Shown: positions 1 to 6,902 of the stretch, one piece after another | How positions within the stretch are numbered: the stretch's first letter is position 1 | Layout of the letters: the number at the start of each line of letters is the position of its first letter | Assembly: GCA_946183095.1 (NCBI GenBank) | Contig: CAMHBE010000018.1 | Coordinates: 1-13,961 of the forward strand | Direction of reading: 5' to 3' | Origin: an uncultured Clostridia bacterium | GTDB lineage: Bacteria; Bacillota; Clostridia; Oscillospirales; Ruminococcaceae | DNA: 13,961 bases | Notes under the pieces: model-generated | What the model was told of the DNA's origin: nothing | The model's database searches: none | The model's input: the letters and a program-made list of their open reading frames with translations, nothing else | Position numbers and translations under genes: made by a program

Positions 1-746
1 GCCACCGGTGCAGTCTCACACCGCAGTATCCGCGTTCCGAGAGTTGCGGCGACGATACCGCTCTTTTGCGCGAGTTCAGCCTCCCACGGCTCAAATCCGC
101 CCTCCGAGCCTATGAAAACATCTATCTTTCCGGCGTCCGCAATGCCGGGGATATCGTTCAGCCTGACCCCGCCGCATTCATAGAAGAAAATGCCTGCGGA
201 ACCGCACTCCGACGGGTATTGCACCGCCTTCTCGAAAGTGAGCATCTCCCCGACCTCGGGTATGCGTCCACGCCCGCACTGCTTTGCGGCTTCTTCGGCT
301 ATGCGCTGCCAGCGTTCGCGTTTTTTTGCCGCGCTCTTTTCATCTGGACGCGAAACGCAGCGCTTCGAGATCACGGGAATGACTTCCGACGCGCCGAGTT
401 CAACGGCTTTCTGCACGATGAAGTCCATTTTGTCGGATTTAGGCATACACTGGAACAAACGCAGATACACGCCGGGTTCGCCCTCCGACGGCTTTCTTTC
501 GAGTATCTCCATTTCAACGGCATTGTCGCAGGCGTTCGTTATCCTGCACAGAAGGTCATTGCCCGCGCAGTCGCACACCACGGCGATGTCGCCCGCTCTC
601 ATGCGCAGGACACGGGAAATGTGCGCCGCGTCACTGCCGGTTATCACAACGCTCTCGCCGATGTTCCTGCAAAAAAAACGGGGGTAGCGCCAGCTCTCGA
701 CTTTTTCGGAAGTCACCGTCTTTTCAAAACTTTCGTTCACTTTCAA
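1..746 (-). CDS. rsmE: 16S rRNA (uracil-1498-N3)-methyltransferase RsmE, 3' end beyond the window
   Basis: Translating the minus strand gives about 248 residues of an RsmE/SPOUT methyltransferase, which methylates N3 of U1498 in 16S rRNA using SAM. The N-terminal PUA-like part has YPRFF near residues 21-25 and HISRVLRMRAGD near 42-53. The SPOUT part has MPKSDKMDFIVQKAVELG (101-118), SKRC (127-130), the IGSEGGF loop (212-218) and the family signature LGTRILRCETA (236-246) of the knotted SAM site. Only the last handful of residues is missing, off the left edge. There is no ATG at the front and an in-frame TAG lies at 777-779. Candidate starts are GTG 755, TTG 746 and GTG 740. I chose TTG 746 because AAAGGA lies 11 bases upstream; this start is uncertain. 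The family usually begins close to the PRFF motif, so the extension is long. It follows the chemotaxis gene and its terminator. Confidence 0.93.
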   Translation of the reverse strand, partial: MKVNESFEKTVTSEKVESWRYPRFFCRNIGESVVITGSDAAHISRVLRMRAGDIAVVCDCAGNDLLCRITNACDNAVEMEILERKPSEGEPGVYLRLFQCMPKSDKMDFIVQKAVELGASEVIPVISKRCVSRPDEKSAAKKRERWQRIAEEAAKQCGRGRIPEVGEMLTFEKAVQYPSECGSAGIFFYECGGVRLNDIPGIADAGKIDVFIGSEGGFEPWEAELAQKSGIVAATLGTRILRCETAPV

Positions 747-783
747 TCTGCGCACAGTCCTTTCCGGCCGCTCGGTCTAAAAT

Positions 784-812
784 TATAGCCGCAGCGATGA
801 ACTGCGGCTATA
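784..812 (-). terminator. Hairpin after the chemotaxis gene
   Basis: A perfect 11-bp inverted repeat (TATAGCCGCAG and CTGCGGCTATA) with a 7-base loop lies 4 bases after the chemotaxis protein stop codon. Read on the minus strand it is followed by AATTTTAG, a short T run, so termination may be incomplete and rsmE could receive read-through. Confidence 0.7.
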
Positions 813-816
813 TGTA

Positions 817-2412
817 TCAATACTTGTTGTCGGGAACGTCCACAAATTCCGCTGTTGAATAGCTTGCGGCAGATGAACCGCCCGAATATGTTGTTTTGCG
901 TGCGGGAGCCGGAGCAGCGGAAACGGGCTTGGGAGCCGGCTTAGGTGCGGGAGTGTAGGGCTTCTCGGCAGGTTTCGGCGCCGGGGTGTATGTTGATTTT
1001 GCAGCCGGTCTCGGAGCAGGAGCGGGAGAGGATTTCGGCGCGGGGGAAGATTTAGGTGCGGGGGAAAATTTAGGTGCAGGAGAAGATTTGGGCGCGGGTG
1101 CCGGTGCAGGTGCAGGCGCGGATTCAGGCTTAGGTGCGGAAGCGTATGACTTCGGCACGGACTGTTTGCCCCTTGCACTGCCGGAATCCGGAAGTCTGAT
1201 ATCCCCGAACTTGAATCTGCCGACGATCTCACGAAGGTCGCCGGAACGCCCGGTAAGCTCTGCGGCGGATGCGGCGCACTCGTCAGCCGTTGCGGAAGTG
1301 CTCTGGATAACGCCGCTGATGCGGTCAACACCGATGTTTATCTGGGTGATAGCTTCGGACTGGCTCTCGCAGTCTTCGGTTATCGTTACGAGACCCTTGC
1401 CGATCTCGGCAGCCTTTTCGGCTATCAGCGAGAAGTAGCTTGCAGTCTCACGGGTCTTTTCAACGCCTTCCTTAACGCTCTCCACACAGCTCTGGATGAC
1501 TGTGCTGGTGGAGTGGGAAGCGTCCTGCGACTTGACAGCGAGGTTCTTGACTTCGGATGCAACGACCGCGAAGCCCTTGCCCGCTTCACCGGCTCTTGCG
1601 GCTTCTACAGACGCGTTGAGCGCGAGGATATTGGTCTGGAACGCGATATCTTCTATGACCTTGTTGAGTTTGGATATCTCGTTTGTGGAATTGCTGATGT
1701 CGTCCATTGCCTTGAGAAGTTCGTTCATCTTCTCCGTTCCCTCGGTAACGGCAGTGCTTGCAGCATCAGCGTTGCGCTGAGCTTCACGGGCATTCTCGGC
1801 ATTCTTTATAACTGCCTGTCTGATCTCGTTCACGGAGCTGGACAGCGTATCGACGGTCCCCGCCTGTGAGCTGACGCCCTGCGAGAGGGTCTGCGACGCT
1901 GTGGAAACACGCTGACCGTCGAGATCGACCTTCTCCGCGCCGGCTGAAATGTCGCTGAACGCCTTTGCCATGTTGTAGTAAAGGGTCTTTATGCCGTTCG
2001 TCAGCGGATCATCCGGGAGTCTGGAGACATCCTTTGTGAAATCGCCGTTCGAGATGTCTCTTATCATGTCGGTAACGAACTTGTTGAGCTGCGCGGTCAT
2101 GTTGAGAGAATCCGCAACATTATCAATGGTATATCCGGTATTTACCTTGAGCGTGGAATTGTAATCACCGGCTTTGAGCTTATCGGAAAAGTCATTTATC
2201 TGCTTCATCGGGTCTGTGATGCTGCTTCTATAGCGGCCCATAACAAAGACAGCGCCGCCTATGGAGAAGATGATGCCGACAATACCTGCGATCATCGCAA
2301 GCATGGGTATGCCCGCTATGCCGCCTATCATTGCAACGATGAACAGAACGGCACTTACGCCGCCGACAAGCAGAGTATTTGTCTTGATAAGACTGTCCAA
2401 CGATTTTTTCAT
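817..2412 (-). CDS. Methyl-accepting chemotaxis protein without a periplasmic sensor, with a Pro/Ala/Lys-rich tail
   Basis: 531 residues. Two adjacent hydrophobic helices (about 14-34 and 36-58) are joined by only a short loop, so there is no extracellular ligand domain. A HAMP-like segment follows (about 59-115), then the long coiled-coil signalling domain. Its hairpin tip, [20 protein letters not shown] (254-273) followed by [19 protein letters not shown] (274-292), is the conserved CheA/CheW contact region. The domain ends near EIVGRFKF (395-402). Residues 403-531 are low-complexity, rich in PAPK, PAPA and KSSPAP repeats, with no NWETF-type CheR-docking end. GGAGGT lies 8 bases before the ATG, and a sigma-A promoter is visible upstream. 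It probably senses an intracellular or membrane signal and modulates CheA, but no other chemotaxis gene is in the window. Confidence 0.95.
   Translation of the reverse strand: MKKSLDSLIKTNTLLVGGVSAVLFIVAMIGGIAGIPMLAMIAGIVGIIFSIGGAVFVMGRYRSSITDPMKQINDFSDKLKAGDYNSTLKVNTGYTIDNVADSLNMTAQLNKFVTDMIRDISNGDFTKDVSRLPDDPLTNGIKTLYYNMAKAFSDISAGAEKVDLDGQRVSTASQTLSQGVSSQAGTVDTLSSSVNEIRQAVIKNAENAREAQRNADAASTAVTEGTEKMNELLKAMDDISNSTNEISKLNKVIEDIAFQTNILALNASVEAARAGEAGKGFAVVASEVKNLAVKSQDASHSTSTVIQSCVESVKEGVEKTRETASYFSLIAEKAAEIGKGLVTITEDCESQSEAITQINIGVDRISGVIQSTSATADECAASAAELTGRSGDLREIVGRFKFGDIRLPDSGSARGKQSVPKSYASAPKPESAPAPAPAPAPKSSPAPKFSPAPKSSPAPKSSPAPAPRPAAKSTYTPAPKPAEKPYTPAPKPAPKPVSAAPAPARKTTYSGGSSAASYSTAEFVDVPDNKY
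1031..1102. repeat. Four tandem 18-bp units coding the KSSPAP repeat of the chemotaxis protein tail
   Basis: Units at 1031-1048, 1049-1066, 1067-1084 and 1085-1102 share the pattern GATTTNGGNGCNGGNGAA on the plus strand. On the coding (minus) strand each encodes one six-residue SPAPKS/F-type unit. The copies differ by a few substitutions, so the array is somewhat diverged, but it could still change copy number by slippage. Confidence 0.85.
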
Positions 2413-2453
2413 TTATTTCGACCTCCGGGAATATAATTCACATTAGCAACATA

Positions 2454-2482
2454 ATTTTATCACAAAAACGCGGTTTTGTCTA
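2454..2482 (-). promoter_or_regulatory. Sigma-A type promoter of the chemotaxis gene
   Basis: On the minus strand TAGACA (2482-2477) is separated by exactly 17 bases from TAAAAT (2459-2454). Each hexamer has one mismatch to the vegetative consensus. It lies about 40 bases before the ATG at 2412. Confidence 0.7.
2462..2479. promoter_or_regulatory. Near-perfect 18-bp palindrome in the promoter spacer, candidate operator
   Basis: ACAAAAACG followed by CGGTTTTGT matches its own reverse complement at 8 of 9 half-site positions. It fills the space between the -10 and -35 boxes and overlaps the -35 end, a typical repressor position. The central CG is reminiscent of LacI-family sites, but the regulator is unknown. 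Confidence 0.4.
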
Positions 2483-2511
2483 TAGTTTTAGGAAACTTTT
2501 TGGGAAAAACA

Positions 2512-2536
2512 CTAAAAATCGCCGTTTTTTCTCAAA
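2512..2536. repeat. A-tract/CGC/T-tract intergenic element, copy near rimI
   Basis: The plus-strand text CTAAAAATCGCCG then TTTTTTCTCAAA closely resembles 13862-13885 (CTAAAAACCGC then TTTTTCTCTCAAA). Both copies lie 20-45 bases downstream of a minus-strand stop codon (rimI here). The A and T tracts could pair around a small CG loop, so it may be a weak terminator or a protein-binding site. Confidence 0.35.
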
Positions 2537-2578
2537 CCACGACCGGAAACGAGAAATATTAACTTCATCGGTGCAATT

Positions 2579-3007
2579 TTAAACGCGAAATTGGTCATTT
2601 TTCACATCATCGGAAAATGTGAACGCGTAAACAACGGCATCATCATCGCCGTAATAGTTCTTTCTGACAGCGATCCTCATAAATCCGCACCTTTCGTAAA
2701 GCCTTACGGCAGACAGATTTTTTGACCTCACTTCGAGGAATACCTTCACAGCGCCTTTTTTCCCGCACTCGTCAAGGAAATGCCGCAGGAGACGTTCCCC
2801 CGCACCGGAACGGCGCTTTTCGGGCAATACCGCTATCCGGTGCAGTTCCGCCTCATCGAAGGATATCCGTCCTATCGCGTAGCCGATACCTTCCTCCGTG
2901 CAGCATACACCGCAGCCGCTTTCCAGTTCGGCGCGTATATCATCGGCAGTCCAGCCGTTTGAAAAGCAGACGGCTTCTGACCTTGCAATAAATTCAACAA
3001 CATCCAT
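2579..3007 (-). CDS. rimI: RimI-like GNAT N-acetyltransferase
   Basis: 142 residues, the usual RimI size. RimI acetylates the N-terminal alanine of ribosomal protein bS18 using acetyl-CoA. Visible GNAT landmarks are AELHRIAVLPEKRRSGAGERLL (53-74, with the R-R-x-G-x-G pyrophosphate loop), FLEVRSKNLSAVRLYERCGF (90-109, motif B including N97 and Y104) and the RimI-typical KNYYGDDDAVVYAF end (116-129). AGGG lies 7 bases before the ATG. It sits 87 bases after polA with no clear promoter between, so co-transcription is likely. The gene is shorter at the N-terminus than some homologues. Its exact substrate is inferred from family similarity only; it could be another protein N-acetyltransferase. Confidence 0.85.
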   Translation of the reverse strand: MDVVEFIARSEAVCFSNGWTADDIRAELESGCGVCCTEEGIGYAIGRISFDEAELHRIAVLPEKRRSGAGERLLRHFLDECGKKGAVKVFLEVRSKNLSAVRLYERCGFMRIAVRKNYYGDDDAVVYAFTFSDDVKNDQFRV

Positions 3008-3094
3008 TTTTATGCCCTAACAAATATGATCCCGCTGCATCACCCGTGAGAATGTCTGCGGCACAGAAAAGAAGCGTCCGGCAGCTCACCGCCG

Positions 3095-5623
3095 TCAATG
3101 GGCTTCGTACCACGTTTTGCCGATCTTCGCATCGACCGTGAGCGGCACACGAAGGTATGCGGCGTGCTCCATTTCCTCGGCTATTATCTGCGCGACCCGT
3201 TCGGCGCAATTCTCGTTAGCTTCCGCTATAAGCTCGTCATGTACCTGCAATATCAGCTTAGCATCGAGGTTTTCCTCGCTGAGCCGCTTGTACACGCGTA
3301 TCATGGCTATCTTTATTATATCGGCGGCAGTTCCCTGCACCGGCGTGTTCATCGCCATGCGCTTTCCGAGAGCCTGAACGTTCTTGTTGGACGCGGAAAG
3401 TTCCGGGATATAGCGCCTGCGCCCGTACATCGTGGTGACGTAGCCGTTCTTCTTCCCCTCTTCGACCGTGCGCTTCATGTAAGCATCGACCCCGCTGTAT
3501 TTCGCAAGATATGACTTTATATACTCGTCAGCCTGCGCTACAGATACGTTTATATCCTTCGACAGCGAAAACGCGCCTATACCATATACTATGCCGAAAT
3601 TGACCGCTTTCGCGCTTCGGCGCATCTCCGGCGTCACCCACTCTATAGGCTGGTCAAATACCTGCGACGCGGTGACGGTGTGGATGTCCTCGCCGCTGCG
3701 GAATGCTTCTATCATCGACTTGTCGTCCGACAGATGCGCGAGGATACGCAGTTCTATCTGCGAGTAGTCGGCATCCACCAGCACATACCCGTCTTTCGCC
3801 GTGAAGAAACGCCTGAACTCCCGTCCCAGTTCGGTGCGCACAGGGATGTTCTGGATATTCGGCTCGGCGGAGGATATGCGCCCTGTGCGTGTTTCCGTCT
3901 GCTTGAACGTCGTGTGTATGCGCCCGTCACCGGCTATCTCTTTCAGCAGCCCCTGCGCGTAGGTGGAATCGAGCTTCGTGACGGCACGGTACCGCATGAT
4001 GAGCTCGATTATAGGATCCTTGCCGATAAGCGATTCCAGCACTTCCGCATTGGTGGAATACCCGGTCTTGGTCTTTTTCCCGTGCGGCAGACCCAGTTTC
4101 TCGAAAAGTATGCCGCCCAGCTGCTTCGGTGATGCGATGTTGAACGGTTCGCCCGCACAGACGTATATCTGCTGTTCGAGTTCGGACGCTTCATCAGCGA
4201 GACGTTTCCCGAAATCCACCAGCGCTTCGCGGTCTATGGCTATGCCCTCTTTTTCCATCGCAACAAGGACGTGCGCAAGCGGTATCTCGATGTCACGAAG
4301 GACATTCATCATATCCTGCTCCGCAAGCCGCGCATTCAGCGCACAGTTCAGACGATGCACAGTCTCGGCTCCGCCCTCTCCGAACGGTACACTGTACTCC
4401 GCACACAGCCGTTCGAGCGAATACTCCGATGCGCCGACGTTCAGCAGATACGCAGCGAGCGTTGAGTCGAACGTTACCCCGCGTATATCGCAGTCCAGCG
4501 CCGTCATCATACCTTTCAGGTCAAATGTGCGCTTTTCCCTGCCGTCTGCAAGCTCACCCGCGGCTGCCTCGCCCGCCCGCCCTGCGGCGAAACCGTATAT
4601 TTTACCGTCCTCACTCAGCATATAGTCGGGTACGGTCTCGTCGAGGGCGGGCAGCTCGGCAGCCGCCGCTCCCTCGCTCGCAGAGACTCGCTCGTCCGCG
4701 CCTTTTTCACGGCTCGCACCGCCGCTGACCGCGCCGGCGCTCGCCGCTGCCGTTTCCACAGCGTCTGCGGAGACTTTCAGACTCTTCATAAGCGAGAACA
4801 TCTCAAGCTCGGTGAGTATCGACGCGAGCCTTACCTCGTCACGCTCCCCGAACGTGTAGTGCGAAATGACGGTGTCGATCGGAGCGTCTTTCACTATCTC
4901 GCCCAGCATACGTGAGAGTTTCGCGCTCTCCGCGCCCTTTGCAAGTTTATCCTTCACCGACTTTGTTGCTTCCACGGCTTCCGGGTCGGCGTATATATTC
5001 TCAACTGTGTGGTATTTCTGTATCAGCGACAGAGCCGTTTTTTCGCCTATCCCCGCAACTCCGGGAATGTTGTCGGACGCGTCGCCCATGAGCGCTTTCA
5101 CTTCGAGCATCTCCGCCGGAGATACGCCGTAAACCTCGAAGATCTTCTCCGGGGTGTAGAGGATGTCCTCTTTGGTGGATGCAAGATTGACAAAGACTTT
5201 ATCGGTTATCAGCTGGAAAGAGTCCCGGTCACCGGTAGCTATGATACACTCATTGCCGCCGATATCGCAGGCATGAGCGAGAGTTCCGAGGATATCGTCG
5301 GCTTCGTAGCCCTCACACTCGATGACTTTAACTCCGAGAGCGCGGAGAATATCCTTGACATACGGCATCTGCATCGCAAGCTCGTCGGGCATCCTCTTTC
5401 GTCCCGCCTTGTAGCCGTCATACGCCTTATGCCGGAAGGTGGGAGCTTTCAGGTCAAATGCGGCTGCCGCACCGTCCGGGGAATACATACCGAGCAGCTT
5501 AATATATATCCTGAGAAAACCCGTCACGGCATTGGTGAACACGCCCTTTTTATTGGAGAGCAGATGAATGCCGTAAAATGCGCGGTTTATGATGCTGTTG
5601 CCGTCTATTGCAAGAAGTTTCAT
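3095..5623 (-). CDS. polA: DNA polymerase I, with an apparently inactive proofreading domain
   Basis: 842 residues from ATG 5623. GGGG lies just upstream at good spacing, whereas the GTG at 5632 in the same frame has no ribosome site. Numbering here is from the GTG. The N-terminal 5'-3' nuclease spans about 1-285 (LAIDGNS, ECEGYEADD, TGDRDSFQLI, MGDASDNIPGVAGIGEKTA). A low-complexity Ala/Ser/Gly/Glu linker follows (about 290-328). The middle domain (about 330-440) lacks the acidic Exo I-III residues, so 3'-5' proofreading should be absent, as in several Gram-positive Pol I enzymes. The polymerase is complete: motif A DADYSQIELRI (620-630), motif B RRSAKAVNFGIVYG (671-684), motif C QVHDE (796-800). 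It fills gaps and removes RNA primers in Okazaki processing and excision repair. Confidence 0.97.
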   Translation of the reverse strand: MKLLAIDGNSIINRAFYGIHLLSNKKGVFTNAVTGFLRIYIKLLGMYSPDGAAAAFDLKAPTFRHKAYDGYKAGRKRMPDELAMQMPYVKDILRALGVKVIECEGYEADDILGTLAHACDIGGNECIIATGDRDSFQLITDKVFVNLASTKEDILYTPEKIFEVYGVSPAEMLEVKALMGDASDNIPGVAGIGEKTALSLIQKYHTVENIYADPEAVEATKSVKDKLAKGAESAKLSRMLGEIVKDAPIDTVISHYTFGERDEVRLASILTELEMFSLMKSLKVSADAVETAAASAGAVSGGASREKGADERVSASEGAAAAELPALDETVPDYMLSEDGKIYGFAAGRAGEAAAGELADGREKRTFDLKGMMTALDCDIRGVTFDSTLAAYLLNVGASEYSLERLCAEYSVPFGEGGAETVHRLNCALNARLAEQDMMNVLRDIEIPLAHVLVAMEKEGIAIDREALVDFGKRLADEASELEQQIYVCAGEPFNIASPKQLGGILFEKLGLPHGKKTKTGYSTNAEVLESLIGKDPIIELIMRYRAVTKLDSTYAQGLLKEIAGDGRIHTTFKQTETRTGRISSAEPNIQNIPVRTELGREFRRFFTAKDGYVLVDADYSQIELRILAHLSDDKSMIEAFRSGEDIHTVTASQVFDQPIEWVTPEMRRSAKAVNFGIVYGIGAFSLSKDINVSVAQADEYIKSYLAKYSGVDAYMKRTVEEGKKNGYVTTMYGRRRYIPELSASNKNVQALGKRMAMNTPVQGTAADIIKIAMIRVYKRLSEENLDAKLILQVHDELIAEANENCAERVAQIIAEEMEHAAYLRVPLTVDAKIGKTWYEAH

Positions 5624-5661
5624 ATCGAGCACCCCGTTTTTATGATAGTTATATATGTATT

Positions 5662-5690
5662 ATCATACCACATATCGCGGAAAAATTCAA
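5662..5690 (-). promoter_or_regulatory. Sigma-A promoter of polA with extended -10
   Basis: On the minus strand TTGAAT (5690-5685), a 17-base spacer, then TATGAT (5667-5662) preceded by TGG, an extended -10. It lies about 39 bases before the polA ATG. The remaining 130 bases up to the hydrolase terminator show nothing I can assign. Confidence 0.75.
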
Positions 5691-5828
5691 CCTTCGGGGC
5701 GAGTTTTTTTCGGGAGCGCAGAAATGTAAAATACCACGCACAGATTTTGCGGCATGGGCTCGTCATTTCAGATGCAGAGGACCGCGATAATTCAGAGGTG
5801 CCCTATAGCACGGCTCCGGTCTTGCCGG

Positions 5829-5870
5829 TAAAACAAAACCGCACAAGGAGACACAGAACCTTTGTGCGGT
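5829..5870 (-). terminator. Intrinsic terminator of the alpha/beta hydrolase gene
   Basis: ACCGCACAAGG (5838-5848) and CCTTTGTGCGGT (5859-5870) form a strong stem with one bulged base and a 10-base loop. On the minus strand it is followed by TTTTGTTTTA. It starts 12 bases after the hydrolase stop codon and separates that gene from polA. Confidence 0.88.
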
Positions 5871-5881
5871 ATTTTATGTAT

Positions 5882-6721
5882 TTATTTTATGCCGACAAAC
5901 TTTACGATCTCTTCGACCGTGATGCGTTTCTGCTCATCGGGTGAGATCTCAGCTGCGCCGTCGCCGAGCTGGGCACCGTAGGAGCCGAACTGCGCGTGAT
6001 TTCCGCCTTCTATGCAGAGTTCGGTGATCCTTCCCGTGAAAAGCGCCCTGTTGTTTTCGTATCTTTCCCGCGAGAGCACTTTGTCATCATCTCCGTAGAT
6101 AAGGCAGCCTGAGACGCTGTCGCCGAGCTTATCGACGGGATACGACGCGAGAAGGATCAGTCCGTTTATGTCGTTTTTCGTTCCGACAGTGTATATCGAC
6201 GCTGCTGAGCCGCCGAGGGAATGCCCCGCCATGTACCATTCATCATAACTGTGTGATGCTATTATCCCGTCTGCGCTGTTGATACCGAGAAGCGCGAATC
6301 TAAACGGCATATCTGCCAGAAACGTATCTATACCGTTTTCCGCAAGCTCATACATGAGTTGGGCGTATGCCTCCTTTTCGACGAGCGCACCGGGATAGAA
6401 AATCAAAGCCTTGTCCTCGCCGGGACCGTCAAAAAAGTAACTATTTCCCTCTTTTGAAACAGTCACGTTTTCGCCGCCTTCGATGTAAGTCCATGCAGAC
6501 GGTTCCGCACGGTAATACACTAACGACCCGAACAGCACCAGCAGCAATGCGCAAGCGGCACCTCCTCCAAAAATGACGAGCAGCGACTTTGGTAATGAAA
6601 GAGCTTTTCTGTGCATCAGTTTACGGACTACATCGGTTATCAGCAGCGTTGCCGCTCCGATAAGCAGACAGCATATTATTACTGAAATAACGGTTATTGC
6701 TAACATTTCATCATCCTTCAT
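5882..6721 (-). CDS. Membrane-anchored alpha/beta hydrolase
   Basis: 279 residues from ATG 6721. Two hydrophobic helices (about 8-29 and 46-69) precede an extracytoplasmic alpha/beta hydrolase domain. The nucleophile elbow is AGHSLGG (Ser168), the acid is probably in YGDDDKV (Asp211-213), and the histidine is in GGNHAQFGSYG (His242). This resembles the Abhydrolase_5-type family, whose substrate is unknown. The open frame continues upstream to 6817, but that part is the tRNA-Gln gene and cannot be the real N-terminus. Two starts fit: ATG 6721 with GGAGGG 11 bases upstream, and ATG 6706 (MLAITVIS) with AAGGA 7 bases upstream; the second would give 274 residues. GGAGGG is also an arm of the tRNA terminator hairpin. 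No separate promoter is evident. Confidence 0.85.
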   Translation of the reverse strand: MKDDEMLAITVISVIICCLLIGAATLLITDVVRKLMHRKALSLPKSLLVIFGGGAACALLLVLFGSLVYYRAEPSAWTYIEGGENVTVSKEGNSYFFDGPGEDKALIFYPGALVEKEAYAQLMYELAENGIDTFLADMPFRFALLGINSADGIIASHSYDEWYMAGHSLGGSAASIYTVGTKNDINGLILLASYPVDKLGDSVSGCLIYGDDDKVLSRERYENNRALFTGRITELCIEGGNHAQFGSYGAQLGDGAAEISPDEQKRITVEEIVKFVGIK

Positions 6722-6760
6722 ACTAAAACAAACCCTCCGGCAAGAAGTATCCTGCGGAGG
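6722..6760 (-). terminator. Terminator-like hairpin after tRNA-Gln
   Basis: On the minus strand CCTCCG, a 15-base loop and CGGAGG are followed by GTTTGTTTTAG. It lies about 30 bases after the tRNA CCA end. Its 3' arm doubles as the GGAGGG in front of the hydrolase ATG at 6721, so folding could both stop transcription and hide that ribosome site. Confidence 0.55.
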
Positions 6761-6789
6761 CTCTGTAACGATGTCGAGCTTCCTCGACC

Positions 6790-6865
6790 TGGTTGGGCTG
6801 GCGGGATTTGAACCCACGGGATGAGGGAGTCAAAGTCCCTTGCCTTACCACTTGGCGACAGCCCA
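6790..6865 (-). tRNA. tRNA-Gln (anticodon UUG), CCA encoded
   Basis: The minus strand folds as a full cloverleaf. Acceptor TGGGCTG pairs with CAGCCCA. The anticodon stem AGGGA/TCCCT encloses the loop CTTTGAC, giving anticodon TTG (reads CAA and probably CAG). The T arm is GTGGG-TTCAAAT-CCCGC. Discriminator A is followed by a genomic CCA (6792-6790). It reads glutamine; many Clostridia charge it via Glu-tRNA amidotransferase. The 5' end is only 6-7 bases from the hairpin that follows khpB. Confidence 0.96.
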
Positions 6866-6896
6866 GTAAAATGGGGCAGAGAAGATGCGCTGCCCC
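6866..6896 (-). terminator. Hairpin between khpB and tRNA-Gln
   Basis: GGGGCAG, a 10-base loop and CTGCCCC form a perfect 7-bp GC-rich stem followed by ATTTTAC on the minus strand. It begins 6 bases after the khpB stop and ends against the tRNA 5' end. The T run is short, so it may be a leaky terminator or a processing leader. Confidence 0.55.
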
Positions 6897-6902
6897 GATA
6901 GA

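Noticed and set aside
782..787. TATAAT on the minus strand just before rsmE, as a possible promoter.
   Set aside because: It is created by the end of the terminator stem and has no -35 at 16-18 bases; rsmE probably relies on read-through or an unseen promoter.
986..1438. A 150-codon plus-strand open frame rich in Gly and Ala.
   Set aside because: It is the antisense of the chemotaxis protein's repetitive tail, has no ribosome site and resembles no family.
5721..5760. CACGCACAG on the plus strand resembles the start of a GEMM (c-di-GMP-I) riboswitch.
   Set aside because: The following conserved GEMM bases and helices are absent, and no plus-strand gene follows.
5009..5944. A 311-codon plus-strand open frame across polA, the promoter gap and the hydrolase end.
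   Set aside because: It is antisense to two well-identified genes and crosses their promoter and terminator; no start signal or homology.
6722..6817. N-terminal extension of the hydrolase to 6817.
   Set aside because: The extension is the translated tRNA-Gln gene and its terminator.
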